Source: Pseudobdellovibrionaceae bacterium (lineage in GTDB: Bacteria; Bdellovibrionota; FAC87; UBA2466; JACKAF01). Taken from it: DNA of 64,000 nucleotides. Under the pieces are notes generated by a model. The model was not told the DNA's origin and ran no database searches. It saw only the letters and a program-made list of their open reading frames with translations. The stretch covers positions 62,001 to 126,000 of the forward strand of contig JACKAF010000002.1 of the NCBI GenBank assembly GCA_020635235.1, written 5' to 3'. Shown here in pieces: positions 24,351-32,324 of this stretch. Numbering within the stretch: position 1 is the stretch's first letter; each line of letters starts with the position of its first letter. Made by a program: the position numbers and the translations under genes.

Positions 24351-25518
24351 CCAATAGAGTCCCCTCAGCAGCGGCCGATCTCGTTTTGCTCAAAGCGACT
24401 TCCAGATCGGGTTCGATCACGGTGCCTTTAGGCCACTCGCTGGGTCCCGGAGTGCGTGCCCCCGGGTTGTCCGTAACCAAGACCGTATCGGCGACAGAAT
24501 CCAGCAGTTCCAACATCTCCTGGTACGGTTTGTCGCCAGAAAAGCCACAAAGCACATGAAGGCGGTCTAGTTGCGGCAGCGACTCCAGCGTTTTTCGCAG
24601 GCTTTCCACTCCATGGAGGTTGTGCGCCCCGCACAGAACGATTCTCGGATTCTTACCCAGTACCTCAAAACGCCCTGGGAAACGTGCCTTGGAAAAACCG
24701 GCTTGCAACGTTGTTACCGGAATCTCGGGAAACTCGCCCTGCAGAACCCGCCAAGCGAGAGCCGCGTTTTTGGCTGTGGCCTCCGAGGGATCCCGAAGCC
24801 AGACGCGGTGACCTTCTAGTTCCAGGCGTTGCCCGCTCCAATCGCGTGCAAGCAAACGGGCTGCTTTCGGTGTGTCCACGGTAACGGCGTGCCCAAGCGC
24901 GTACGCCTCGACTTGGGGGCGCAGATCGCAGGCGATACCAGTATAGAGCGTGCGGCCGGTTCGGCTAATTTGGATTTTGTCGGCAAGTATGATCTCCCGC
25001 GTCGGGCCTAAGTATTCCTGATGGTCCAAGTCGACATTGGTCAAAACGCTCGCAATCGGATCGCATACGTTGGTGGCGTCGAGCGCCCCCCCGAGGCCCA
25101 CTTCGACGACGGCGCAGTCGGTCTGCTGCTGCCTGCACCAGACGAAAAATAGGAGTGTTAGAAACTCAAAGTAGCTTAGCGAATAGCGCCGAGCTAGGGC
25201 TTCATTTTGTTCGATTAGCGCTAAGAGAGACTCCAGCGAGATGGGCTTTAGGTTTTCCAGAAAACGTTCAGTCAAACTAAATAGGTGTGGGGAGGTGTAA
25301 GTTCGCACCCTTAGACCGTGTTCGCGCAGGGCCGCACTCAAAAGCAACGACGTGCTGCCTTTGCCATTTGTTCCGCCAATGAGGAGGCATCGAGTTTTGT
25401 TTACGGGGTGATCGAGTTCGGCGAGCGCGCTTCTCAGATTGTCCAAATCGTAATGCGGGCGTCGTTCCGTCCCAAATGGAGCCAGGCGCTCCTGTATATA
25501 AGTCTCACACAATCGCAC
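24166..25518 (-). CDS. folC: Folylpolyglutamate/dihydrofolate synthase
   Basis: FolC adds glutamate to dihydropteroate and folates with ATP. The P-loop is GGTNGKGST near residue 50, followed by TSPHLFSLTERF, VVEVGLGGALDATNV and SVLTNVDLDHQEYLG, and in the C-terminal domain LCGAHNLHGVESL and VTDNPGARTPGP. The family core ends near GSLYLIGAVRKLLG. About 45 further residues, rich in Ser, Pro and Ala, are read from the antisense of folK and are probably dispensable. The start is GTG at 25518. It completes a three-gene folate cluster even though it lies on the opposite strand. Confidence 0.95.
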   Translation of the reverse strand: MRLCETYIQERLAPFGTERRPHYDLDNLRSALAELDHPVNKTRCLLIGGTNGKGSTSLLLSAALREHGLRVRTYTSPHLFSLTERFLENLKPISLESLLALIEQNEALARRYSLSYFEFLTLLFFVWCRQQQTDCAVVEVGLGGALDATNVCDPIASVLTNVDLDHQEYLGPTREIILADKIQISRTGRTLYTGIACDLRPQVEAYALGHAVTVDTPKAARLLARDWSGQRLELEGHRVWLRDPSEATAKNAALAWRVLQGEFPEIPVTTLQAGFSKARFPGRFEVLGKNPRIVLCGAHNLHGVESLRKTLESLPQLDRLHVLCGFSGDKPYQEMLELLDSVADTVLVTDNPGARTPGPSEWPKGTVIEPDLEVALSKTRSAAAEGTLLVTGSLYLIGAVRKLLGLPLRFSEDSSQEVPPTTALPFSPVSGDANQAKAPASEREQNPARA

Positions 25519-25527
25519 TGTCCAGAG

Positions 25528-25556
25528 GGCATACAGTTTTGTGTTTTTAATTTCAA
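25528..25556 (-). promoter_or_regulatory. Candidate sigma-70 promoter for folC
   Basis: On the minus strand TTGAAA (25556-25551), 17 bases, then TATGCC (25533-25528). The -35 is good and the -10 only half matches. The predicted start lies a few bases before the GTG of folC, which would make the leader very short. Confidence 0.35.
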
Positions 25557-25664
25557 GACCTTAGCTTTCGCTGTCATCAGGATGAACAGTTTTAAGAACC
25601 GGTGCCTACGTTCTTTTCAAGAGTTAACCCATCGGGAATACAGGTGAAACGTCAAAATCCGATG

Positions 25665-25679
25665 TGGCCCACCCCTTGC
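25665..25679 (+). promoter_or_regulatory. Sigma-54 promoter of the first TIGR02147 gene
   Basis: TGGCCC, five bases and TTGC (continuing AA) match the -24/-12 consensus TGGCAC-N5-TTGC at nine of ten defined positions, with GG and GC exactly 12 bases apart. Transcription should start near 25691, leaving a leader of about 67 bases. Confidence 0.75.
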
Positions 25680-25714
25680 AAATTATCCCACTATTGAAAC
25701 CCATTTGGTTTCGC

Positions 25715-25733
25715 GCGGCTTTGCAGAAGCCGC
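25715..25733 (+). promoter_or_regulatory. Leader hairpin before the first TIGR02147 gene
   Basis: GCGGCTT, a TGCAG loop and AAGCCGC form a seven-base-pair stem in the predicted 5' leader, about 24 bases before the ATG. No T-run follows, so it is not a terminator. It could stabilise the message or affect translation. The second paralog lacks it. Confidence 0.45.
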
Positions 25734-25757
25734 TAAGGGGAAAAAGAGGGGAACACA

Positions 25758-26609
25758 ATGAACACTCCATCCAATATTTATGATTTCACGGACTACCGTG
25801 ATTTTTTGAAAGACCGCTACCGCCAATTGAAAGAAACTGATCCGGCCTTTAGCTTTCGCTATTTTTCGAAGCAGGCGGGTTTTGGTTCACCCAACTACCT
25901 GAAGTTGGTGATGGACGGAAAACGCAACTTGAGCGATGAAGCGATTGGCAAATTCGCCAAGGGCCTTCGTTTGGATAGCCACGAGAGTGAATATTTCAAA
26001 TTCATGGTCGGCTACAACCAGTGCGAAGATCGCATCAAAAAAGAAGTTTATGAAGCGAAGCTGCATTACCTTCGTGAGCTGTTCAAGGTGAAGGAACTCA
26101 TTCCTGAGCACTACGACTACTACCACGATTGGTACCATGCCGCGATTCGCGAAATGATCAACAACAAGGGCACTGTGCGCAACAACCCTGTGGTTATCGC
26201 CGCCAAGCTCTCTCCGCAGATCAGCGAGGAAGATGCAGCGAACTCCATTAGCCTGCTCAAGAAGCTCGGCTATGTCGTTGAAAACGGAAACGGCGATCTG
26301 CAACCCGGCCAAGGCACGGAAACGGCCGTCGCGGGTGCGGAAATGGCCCAGAAGATTTACCACGAACAGATGGCGGAACTTGCCGCGAAGTCTCTCTACA
26401 CCCAAGGGTCTGCGACCCAAGAGTTTGAGAGCGTTACGGTCGCTCTGCCTGCGAACAAGGTGGCCGAGCTCAAGCAGAAGATTAAAGAGCTCGTCGCTGA
26501 AGTAAGCAACGAACACGGTGGGGAGCAGGTGTACCAATTCAACGTACAGCTGTTCGCGCTGACCCAGGAAGACGGCGAAGAAACTGCGCCGCAGCCTGAA
26601 GTCGCCTAA
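25758..26609 (+). CDS. TIGR02147 family protein, copy 1
   Basis: TIGR02147 proteins are soluble, 270-290 residues, best known from Bdellovibrio-like bacteria and Fibrobacter, and of uncertain function, often annotated as regulators. The signature is N-terminal: IYDFTDYRDFLKDRY, then FSFRYFSKQAGFGSPNYLKLVMDGKRNLS, which looks like a helix-turn-helix-type segment, followed by the HESEYFKFMVGYNQ region. The C-terminal half holds winged-helix-like sequence (ISLLKKLGYV) and ends in an acidic tail. It has a sigma-54 promoter and its own terminator, so it is a single-gene unit. Copy 2 at 27759 differs at 19 of 283 residues by my count. The two surround a glycosyltransferase gene. Confidence 0.88.
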   Translation: MNTPSNIYDFTDYRDFLKDRYRQLKETDPAFSFRYFSKQAGFGSPNYLKLVMDGKRNLSDEAIGKFAKGLRLDSHESEYFKFMVGYNQCEDRIKKEVYEAKLHYLRELFKVKELIPEHYDYYHDWYHAAIREMINNKGTVRNNPVVIAAKLSPQISEEDAANSISLLKKLGYVVENGNGDLQPGQGTETAVAGAEMAQKIYHEQMAELAAKSLYTQGSATQEFESVTVALPANKVAELKQKIKELVAEVSNEHGGEQVYQFNVQLFALTQEDGEETAPQPEVA

Positions 26610-26641
26610 CGCCCTGCAGTGTAACGGATGGAAATTATTGG

Positions 26642-26671
26642 AAAAAGGAAACGGGAAACCGTTTCCTTTTT
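26642..26671 (+). terminator. Terminator after TIGR02147 copy 1
   Basis: AAAAAGGAAACGG pairs with CCGTTTCCTTTTT over 13 bases around a GAAA tetraloop, followed by more T residues. The same design recurs after copy 2. Confidence 0.93.
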
Positions 26672-26709
26672 TTTTGTTCTGCCGATAAGTCTATTAGGGA
26701 ATCCCAGAC

Positions 26710-27492
26710 ATGGAAGGTCTATCCGTTCTCATACCGGTCTTCAACGAAGCCCCCAAGATACGCAGTGTTTTTCATCACTTGTTCCGATCCGCCTGCTCCG
26801 TTGAGCGGGAGTGGATCGTGATTGATGACTGCTCTACCGATGGAACTTCTGAAATCTTGGCCGAGCTGCAGTCTCAGTATGGATTTAACCTCATTAGACA
26901 TGACCGCAACCGGGGCAAGGGCGCGGCTATTGTAACGGGTCTCAAACACGCCACACGCCATCTGGTAATGATTCAGGATGCCGATTTCGAGTACGATCCA
27001 CGAGATATTCCGAAGCTCATTGCTCCTTTAATGACTGGGGATGCCGATGTGGTCTATGGCTCGCGTTTTAAGAATAGCCTCCAGGTGCACCGTACCTACC
27101 ATTACTTTGTGAACCGGACGCTGACTCTACTGAGTAACTTGCTTTCGGGGCTGTATCTGACGGATATGGAGACCTGCTACAAGATCTTCCGCCGGGATCT
27201 GTTGAGTGAAATGCGCCTGCGTTCGCAGCGCTTCGGGATTGAAGTGGAGTTAACCGCCTATGTGGCCAAGGTCCGTGCCCGCGTTTTTGAAATACCCATC
27301 CGCTATTACCCACGTACCCGCCTGGGCGGGAAGAAGATTTCCTGGAAAGACGGATTGGCTGCCTTGTGGCACCTCGTGCACTACAACCTGATGACGCCGG
27401 TGCAGAAAGCCTACCGTGAAATCCCCGCGCAGTACGTCTTGCGGGATGTGACGCTTCCAGTACCCACCGCCGATCTTCCTGCTGCCAGCTAA
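26710..27492 (+). CDS. Glycosyltransferase family 2, dolichyl-phosphate mannose synthase-like
   Basis: This 260-residue cytoplasmic, membrane-associated enzyme has the GT2 core: LSVLIPVFNEAPKI, VIDDCSTDGTSEIL, RNRGKGAAIVTGL and MIQDADFEYDP (the metal-binding DAD), with YGSRF and METCYKIFRRDLL further on. The EVELTAYVAK segment and the RTRLGGKKISWKDG motif resemble polyprenyl-phosphate mannose or glucose synthases. There is no C-terminal membrane domain, so it is the soluble short type. It may supply polyprenyl-linked sugar for surface glycans. It lies between two almost identical TIGR02147 genes, and a terminator precedes it, so it may depend on read-through or on a promoter I could not identify. 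Confidence 0.9.
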   Translation: MEGLSVLIPVFNEAPKIRSVFHHLFRSACSVEREWIVIDDCSTDGTSEILAELQSQYGFNLIRHDRNRGKGAAIVTGLKHATRHLVMIQDADFEYDPRDIPKLIAPLMTGDADVVYGSRFKNSLQVHRTYHYFVNRTLTLLSNLLSGLYLTDMETCYKIFRRDLLSEMRLRSQRFGIEVELTAYVAKVRARVFEIPIRYYPRTRLGGKKISWKDGLAALWHLVHYNLMTPVQKAYREIPAQYVLRDVTLPVPTADLPAAS

Positions 27493-27696
27493 TCCTAAGT
27501 GAATTTCAAAACCCGTCTGTAAAAAGTGTAAAAAGCGCCTGCAATCAGGGTGTCAACGACATGTACAATTCAAAGCATGTGATTTCAGCTAGTTGAGTTT
27601 GCATGTACCTGAAGTCTACAGTGGTGATGACGCCTGAATACACTCTTAGCAAAAGCTAAACGCTTAAGAATACAGCACAATCAAAAACTCCCAGCC

Positions 27697-27711
27697 TGGC
27701 CCGCTCATTGC
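27697..27711 (+). promoter_or_regulatory. Sigma-54 promoter of the second TIGR02147 gene
   Basis: TGGCCC, five bases and TTGC (then AAA) repeat the -24/-12 arrangement of copy 1, including the same C in place of A, although the spacer differs. Predicted start near 27723, giving a short leader of about 36 bases. Upstream, CATGTAC at 27560 and 27602 and CATGTGA at 27576 could be activator half-sites, but this is speculative. Confidence 0.75.
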
Positions 27712-27758
27712 AAACCTAGAGCGTAGGGGAAAGTTACGAACTTTAGGGGGTTTTGAAG

Positions 27759-28610
27759 ATGAACACTCCATCCAACATTTACGATTTCACGGACTACCGT
27801 GATTTCCTGAAAGACCGCTACCGTCAATTGAAGGAAAGCGATCCAGCTTTCAGCTTCCGACATTTTTCCAAACAAGCAGGTTTTGGTTCACCCAACTACC
27901 TGAAGTTGGTGATGGACGGAAAACGCAATTTGAGCGATGAAGCGATTGGCAAGTTCGCCAAGGGCCTTCGTTTGGATAGCCACGAGAGTGAATATTTCAA
28001 ATTCATGGTCGGCTATAACCAGTGCGAAGACCGCATCAAAAAAGAAGTTTATGAAGCGAAGCTGCATTACCTTCGTGAGTTGTTCAAGGTGAAGGAACTC
28101 ATTCCTGAACATTACGACTACTACCACGACTGGTACCATGCCGCGATTCGCGAAATGATCAACAACAAGGGCACTGTGAAAAACAACCCTGCCGGCATCG
28201 CCGCCAAGCTCTCTCCGCAGATCTCGGAAGAAGACGCCGCAGCTTCCATTCTGTTGCTCAAGAAATTGGGTTACGTGACGGAAAACGCGAATGGCGAACT
28301 GCAGGCCGGCGAAGGCGCGGACGTCATGATGGCGGGCGCTGAAATGGCCCAAAAGATTTACCATGAGCAAATGGCGGAACTCGCCGCGAAGTCTCTCTAC
28401 ACCCAAGGGTCTGAGACCCAAGAGTTTGAGAGCGTCACGGTCGCTCTGCCGGCGAACAAAGTCGCCGAGCTCAAACAGAAGATCAAAGAACTGGTCGCTG
28501 AAGTCAGCAACCAGCACGGTGGGGAGCAGGTGTACCAATTCAACGTACAGCTGTTCGCGCTGACCCAGGAAGACGGCGAAGAAACCGCGCCGCAGCCTGA
28601 AGTCGCTTAA
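27759..28610 (+). CDS. TIGR02147 family protein, copy 2
   Basis: This 283-residue paralog is about 93% identical to copy 1. The differences cluster at about residues 145-195 (for example NNPAGIAAK against NNPVVIAAK and ENANGELQAGEG against ENGNGDLQPGQG). The putative DNA-binding segment around residues 30-60 and the last 90 residues are nearly unchanged, even in DNA. ATG at 27759 is chosen over the TTG two codons earlier because GGGGG at 27746-27750 is better spaced for it and the protein then aligns exactly with copy 1. It is a monocistronic unit with a sigma-54 promoter and a matching terminator. Confidence 0.88.
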   Translation: MNTPSNIYDFTDYRDFLKDRYRQLKESDPAFSFRHFSKQAGFGSPNYLKLVMDGKRNLSDEAIGKFAKGLRLDSHESEYFKFMVGYNQCEDRIKKEVYEAKLHYLRELFKVKELIPEHYDYYHDWYHAAIREMINNKGTVKNNPAGIAAKLSPQISEEDAAASILLLKKLGYVTENANGELQAGEGADVMMAGAEMAQKIYHEQMAELAAKSLYTQGSETQEFESVTVALPANKVAELKQKIKELVAEVSNQHGGEQVYQFNVQLFALTQEDGEETAPQPEVA

Positions 28611-28634
28611 CCCCTTCTTCTGGATGGAGATTTG

Positions 28635-28662
28635 AAAGGGAAACGGGAAACCGTTTCCCTTT
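28635..28662 (+). terminator. Terminator after TIGR02147 copy 2
   Basis: AAAGGGAAACGG pairs with CCGTTTCCCTTT around a GAAA tetraloop, followed by a T-run. It ends three bases before the stop of the convergent CYTH gene. The resemblance to the copy 1 terminator shows that the duplication included the 3' flank. Confidence 0.93.
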
Positions 28663-28664
28663 TT

Positions 28665-29330
28665 TTATTTCTTCTTGCGCCGACGTTTCTTTTGCTCGGC
28701 GGCCCGACCTTTCTTCAACTCCAAAAGAAAACGTCTCAGTTTAGAAGTGCGGCGTGGGTGCAGTTCTATTCCTTTTTCGTGGAGCCAAGCGCGGAGCCAC
28801 GTGTCCGCTTCTTTGGGACGGGTACTTTCTAGCTCTATCTCGTAATAGTTTTTTGAAAATAGCTTGTAATGGTCCAGTTCAACCTTGAACTTTGGGTGGG
28901 GCGTTGCTGTGTAACGCAAATTGCTGAGGCAACCCAAGACTTCTAGCTTCTCCCAATGCGTTTTTTTCAGCTGCTGCTGCAAAATTGTGGGGATATGGTT
29001 ATTAAGCCGCAGGACCTTTTGCGGATCTCGTAGCACGGCGCGCGCCGCACCGAGCGGGAGTGAGTACTCCCACTCTTTTCTTACCTTGAGGGCGCGGGGA
29101 CCAGTTTTTCCGGTGGGAACGAAGGACTGCTTCAAGGTGACTGTGGCGTGTCGCTTGTTGGTAATGCGTACGCGCAAGCCAATCTTCTTGGAACGAAGAC
29201 GAAGGCGCGGGTTGTCGATGTAATAATTGTCCTGCTCTTCGCGGCTCGCGATGTGTGAGCGCAAACTTCGCAGAACTTTCTTGTATTCCGACTCCGTCAG
29301 TCCGTACTTGAGTTCCTTTTCTAATGCCAC
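28665..29330 (-). CDS. CYTH domain protein (triphosphate tunnel metalloenzyme)
   Basis: The N-terminal EKELK (E4-x-E6-x-K8) is the hallmark ExExK of CYTH enzymes, which hydrolyse tripolyphosphate, thiamine triphosphate or nucleotides, or act as class IV adenylate cyclases. Further charged strand motifs follow: YYIDNPRLRLRSKKIGLRVR, with the usual basic tunnel residues, and VELDHYK and YYEIELES in the C-terminal half. The last 20 residues are a Lys/Arg tract. It lies 36 bases after the charged membrane protein gene and probably shares its sigma-54 promoter. Substrate cannot be told from sequence. Confidence 0.85.
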   Translation of the reverse strand: MALEKELKYGLTESEYKKVLRSLRSHIASREEQDNYYIDNPRLRLRSKKIGLRVRITNKRHATVTLKQSFVPTGKTGPRALKVRKEWEYSLPLGAARAVLRDPQKVLRLNNHIPTILQQQLKKTHWEKLEVLGCLSNLRYTATPHPKFKVELDHYKLFSKNYYEIELESTRPKEADTWLRAWLHEKGIELHPRRTSKLRRFLLELKKGRAAEQKKRRRKKK

Positions 29331-29366
29331 AAGACGGAGCGTAGCACGGCTGAAGCGCTACGGGAA

Positions 29367-30176
29367 CTAGCGACGGCGGGAAGAGCGCCGTTTCTTAGCA
29401 ACGGACTTGCGGTTTTTGCGGGATTCCGCGACTTCCGCCTTTTTCTTTGCGGTCGCTTCTGTGAACTCCGAAAGATCCGAAGTCGGGGGTTCCGGACGTT
29501 TCGCGATCTCCGCCGGTCGGGCAACCTTTGCTTTTAGCGAATTTACGGCGGCCGCAACAGGTTTATCCAAAACCGTTTGCCGGACAGATTGGGAATACAA
29601 CAAGCTGATCCCTGAGAGTACTAACGCCACTAAACTCGCCACCAGAGCCGCTTTCACTCCCTTGGGAGGCTTTGCTTGGTGTTGCTTTGCCATTTCTTGG
29701 AGCATCCTGTCGTACGCGATAGGAAGTTCGCCGAGCATACCGGAGACGCGCTCAAAATTCTTGGAGACGTGCTCAGTCGTGTCTTTCACCATGGTCCACT
29801 GCTTCGCCATGGACTCCATGCTTTGCTGCATGGCGCCGGCTACCAAGGTGGCCTCCTGGCGTGGGCTTTCCAGAGAAATTTCGATAGGGGAGGCTTCATC
29901 GGAAAGAGAATCCGGCTCAATGGCTTCGACTTCTTCTTCCGCTGCCTTGGCTTTCTTGCTGCTTTTTTTCTTAGCCTTTTTCTTGGACTTCTTGGCGGTC
30001 TTCTTGGGTTTTGCCTCTTCCAGTTCCAATTCTACCGTGGCTTCTTCGTCAAAGTCCTCAAGCTCGAGCTCGGAGGCTTCTTCGCCATCGTCATCCAAAT
30101 CGAGATCCATCTCTTCGAGATCGATTACGTCTGTCTTTTCTTCGATCTCACTCTGATTCTTTTTCTTGCGCCCCAT
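29367..30176 (-). CDS. Charged low-complexity membrane protein of unknown function
   Basis: I do not recognise this 269-residue protein. Residues 10-55 are strongly acidic, 56-77 are almost all Lys, Ala and Ser (histone H1-like), 110-165 look like a coiled coil (MQQSMESMAKQWTMV and onward), a single transmembrane segment follows at about 174-195, and the tail ends in a Lys/Arg/Ser tract. There is no signal peptide, so the long N-terminal part is probably cytoplasmic and could contact DNA or ribosomes through the Lys tract. GAGGTAACT precedes the ATG. A well-formed sigma-54 promoter lies 60 bases upstream. The FtsK linker in this window has the same acidic-plus-Lys composition. Confidence 0.75.
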   Translation of the reverse strand: MGRKKKNQSEIEEKTDVIDLEEMDLDLDDDGEEASELELEDFDEEATVELELEEAKPKKTAKKSKKKAKKKSSKKAKAAEEEVEAIEPDSLSDEASPIEISLESPRQEATLVAGAMQQSMESMAKQWTMVKDTTEHVSKNFERVSGMLGELPIAYDRMLQEMAKQHQAKPPKGVKAALVASLVALVLSGISLLYSQSVRQTVLDKPVAAAVNSLKAKVARPAEIAKRPEPPTSDLSEFTEATAKKKAEVAESRKNRKSVAKKRRSSRRR

Positions 30177-30247
30177 AGTTACCTCTGCTGAATGTCCGGC
30201 CTAGGCGAGGCTTTGCGCCACACCCGCCAGAGTGTCCGATAGAGTAA

Positions 30248-30262
30248 GCAAGCCTAATGCCA
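30248..30262 (-). promoter_or_regulatory. Sigma-54 promoter of the charged membrane protein/CYTH operon
   Basis: On the minus strand TGGCAT, five bases (TAGGC), then TTGC followed by TT fit the -24/-12 consensus with GG and GC 12 bases apart. The predicted start is near 30236, about 60 bases before the ATG at 30176. Confidence 0.75.
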
Positions 30263-30368
30263 CAAAAATTCCCGCTTTTACTGCCTGACAAAGCTTCGCG
30301 GGTGACGTTTTTGGGCTCCTCGGCAGTAGGGTGTAGCCAATTTGTGCGCACTCAAGTAGCTTTCCCGG

Positions 30369-32009
30369 ATGTTGAGCTGGGCGCGGAAAAATTGGGCTTT
30401 ATCCGTCACACTTCTTGGGGCCGTGCTCGCCTGCTACTTCACGGTAGGTGCTGATTGGGGCAGTCTGCGGGATCGTCTTTTCGACGACGGGGACTTGATC
30501 ACGGTGCTGTGGACGATGGACTCCGTCGGTTACAACGCCACCCACGGCATCCCCGTTGCCGATCTTCCAATGCTTTTTCCAAACAAGGGCGTCTTGTTTT
30601 TTAGCGGCCACTTGCTGCTTCCCTCGGCCTTTTATGCGTTCTTCAAGTTTCTAGTCACGTCGCCAGTGTTTGCCTTCAACCTCACTGTCCTTATGTTTCT
30701 GGTTCTGAATTTCTTATCTATGGTTTTGTTTTGTAGAAACTTTGCGGGGCGAGGGCCCGCTGTGCTCGGAGGCATCCTATTCGCGTTTGCTTCTTTCCGC
30801 CTTTCGCAGATCGGGCACCCTCAGATCATGGCGCAGTTTTTCCTGCCTCTCGTAGGGCATTTCATTTATCGCTTCGAGTCCACTCGCCGGCAACGCGACT
30901 GGGTGTTCGCCGTTCTTTGCCTGGTGGCCCAGTTTTACCTGGGCATCTACCAGGGGCTGATTGCTTGCCTGACGGTATTGCCCTACCTGTTGGTCCGAGG
31001 CTTTTTCAACCCGACTCCGGGGCGTTGGGTTTTTAGGCTGTTTCTGTCGTCGTTATTGTGGGGAGTTCTGCTCCTTCCCTTGGCAGTGCCCTATTGGAAA
31101 GTGATGCACTCACAGCGTGTGGAGCGTCCTTTATCGGAAGCCCACATCTATGGGGCGCACCTCAGTCATTTTCTGGCCGTGCCCGAATCGGGCCTATGGC
31201 ATTCGGTGACGGAACCCTTTTTGCGTGCTCGCCACCACATGGTCGGTAAAAGGCTTTTTGTGGGAGTGGCCGCTTTCATTCTAGTTTGGCTGGCGTTTGT
31301 GTACTTGAGTCGAGCGGGCAGAGAGAAGCGATTCCTTCTTTGGTTGTGTGGAAGTTCGTTGGTGTTCTTAATTTGGATGACTCACGGCCCACAGGCCGTT
31401 CTCTACAACCTCTTCCACGATTATGTTCCAGGATTCAAAGCGCTGCGAGCGCCATCTCGGATCGGGTTTGGGTATTTGTTTGTTGTAGCCGGGCTGGTTG
31501 CCCTCGGAGCCGAAAGTTTACGCCGCCGGCATACGATCGTCGCAACAGGACTCGCGCTTTTTTTGGCGGTCCTACTTGTCGCGGAAAATAAGATAACGCT
31601 CGATAGAAAAATTCCGCCTACGGAGTATGCGGCGATCGCCGATGTACTGGCCACCGGGGCGGGGCCCATTGCGCTTTTGCCTCTCGATCGACCGATTTAC
31701 CCGCGCTTTTTTGCATCGCTGCTTCACCACCGGCCCATGTTTAACGGGGAGAGCGCGTTCCTGCCTGAGCCCCAGAGAAGCGCCTACCAAAGAGAGGCTG
31801 CAGAGGGGCCAACGCTTTCCCTGCTGGAGAGCCTCCTGGGCCATGGGGTGCAGGAATTCGTCGTGGAGCAGGGTAGCGCTTGGGATAGGGTCCTACAGGG
31901 CCATTGTCTGCCTCTGGCCCAGCGGGCCCCGCACGCGCTCTACCGGTGCCCCTCAGAGCACCGCTTGGGAAGGGCCACGGTCGGAAAGCCAATCTTGAAG
32001 TTCAAATAA
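30369..32009 (+). CDS. Polytopic membrane protein, GT-C/YfhO-like
   Basis: This 546-residue protein has about 10-12 transmembrane helices and an early periplasmic loop with acidic residues (DRLFDDGDLITVLWTMD), as in GT-C glycosyltransferases that use polyprenyl-linked sugars. The segment VPGFKALRAPSRIGFGYLFVVAGL is typical of YfhO-like and related membrane proteins. A soluble domain of about 110 residues, probably periplasmic, ends the chain. A role in glycosylating surface polymers or lipids is inferred. The ATG at 30369 has no clear ribosome-binding site and is the first possible start in this frame. Confidence 0.75.
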   Translation: MLSWARKNWALSVTLLGAVLACYFTVGADWGSLRDRLFDDGDLITVLWTMDSVGYNATHGIPVADLPMLFPNKGVLFFSGHLLLPSAFYAFFKFLVTSPVFAFNLTVLMFLVLNFLSMVLFCRNFAGRGPAVLGGILFAFASFRLSQIGHPQIMAQFFLPLVGHFIYRFESTRRQRDWVFAVLCLVAQFYLGIYQGLIACLTVLPYLLVRGFFNPTPGRWVFRLFLSSLLWGVLLLPLAVPYWKVMHSQRVERPLSEAHIYGAHLSHFLAVPESGLWHSVTEPFLRARHHMVGKRLFVGVAAFILVWLAFVYLSRAGREKRFLLWLCGSSLVFLIWMTHGPQAVLYNLFHDYVPGFKALRAPSRIGFGYLFVVAGLVALGAESLRRRHTIVATGLALFLAVLLVAENKITLDRKIPPTEYAAIADVLATGAGPIALLPLDRPIYPRFFASLLHHRPMFNGESAFLPEPQRSAYQREAAEGPTLSLLESLLGHGVQEFVVEQGSAWDRVLQGHCLPLAQRAPHALYRCPSEHRLGRATVGKPILKFK

Positions 32010-32079
32010 ATTCAGTAACTTAAGCGCTGTCCGTGACGCCGCGGGTGCTTCGGGCGCGCTAAGTTGCTAAAATAGTTGT

Positions 32080-32250
32080 ATGGACAACAAAATGGAAAAC
32101 CATTCCCCGCTCGCCGATCTTTGGGCTTTTGCCCGGACGCGGAAGAAACTTTGGGTCCTTCCTCTGGTCCTGGTGCTGCTGATGCTAGCGCTTTTGATGT
32201 ACATGGTGGAGGGGTCCACCGTATCCCCCTTTGTTTACACCCTTTTTTGA
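32080..32250 (+). CDS. DUF5989-like small membrane protein
   Basis: This 56-residue open frame starts with ATG at 32080 and ends TGA at 32248-32250. It reads MDNKMENHSPLADLWAFARTRKK, shortened here to DLWAFARTRKKLW, then one hydrophobic helix (about residues 25-43) and the ending STVSPFVYTLF. That pattern (LW-FxRxRKK-W, a TM helix, then G-S-x-x-x-PFxYTLF) matches the DUF5989 family of single-pass small proteins, often seen beside carbamoyltransferase genes. No carbamoyltransferase is in this window, so it is an orphan here. A second in-frame ATG lies four codons in. Confidence 0.7.
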   Translation: MDNKMENHSPLADLWAFARTRKKLWVLPLVLVLLMLALLMYMVEGSTVSPFVYTLF

Positions 32251-32324
32251 TTTCTCGGTCAGGGCCCTCTAGCGGATCTTGAGCCTGTAGTCAGAGCTGC
32301 CGATAAACAGGCTGGAGGTTTGTT

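Noticed and set aside
29407..30156. 249-residue frame antisense to the charged membrane protein gene.
   Set aside because: Acidic and Lys-rich codons read backwards give Ser/Phe/Leu runs. The minus-strand frame has a promoter, ribosome-binding site and plausible domains, and this one has none.
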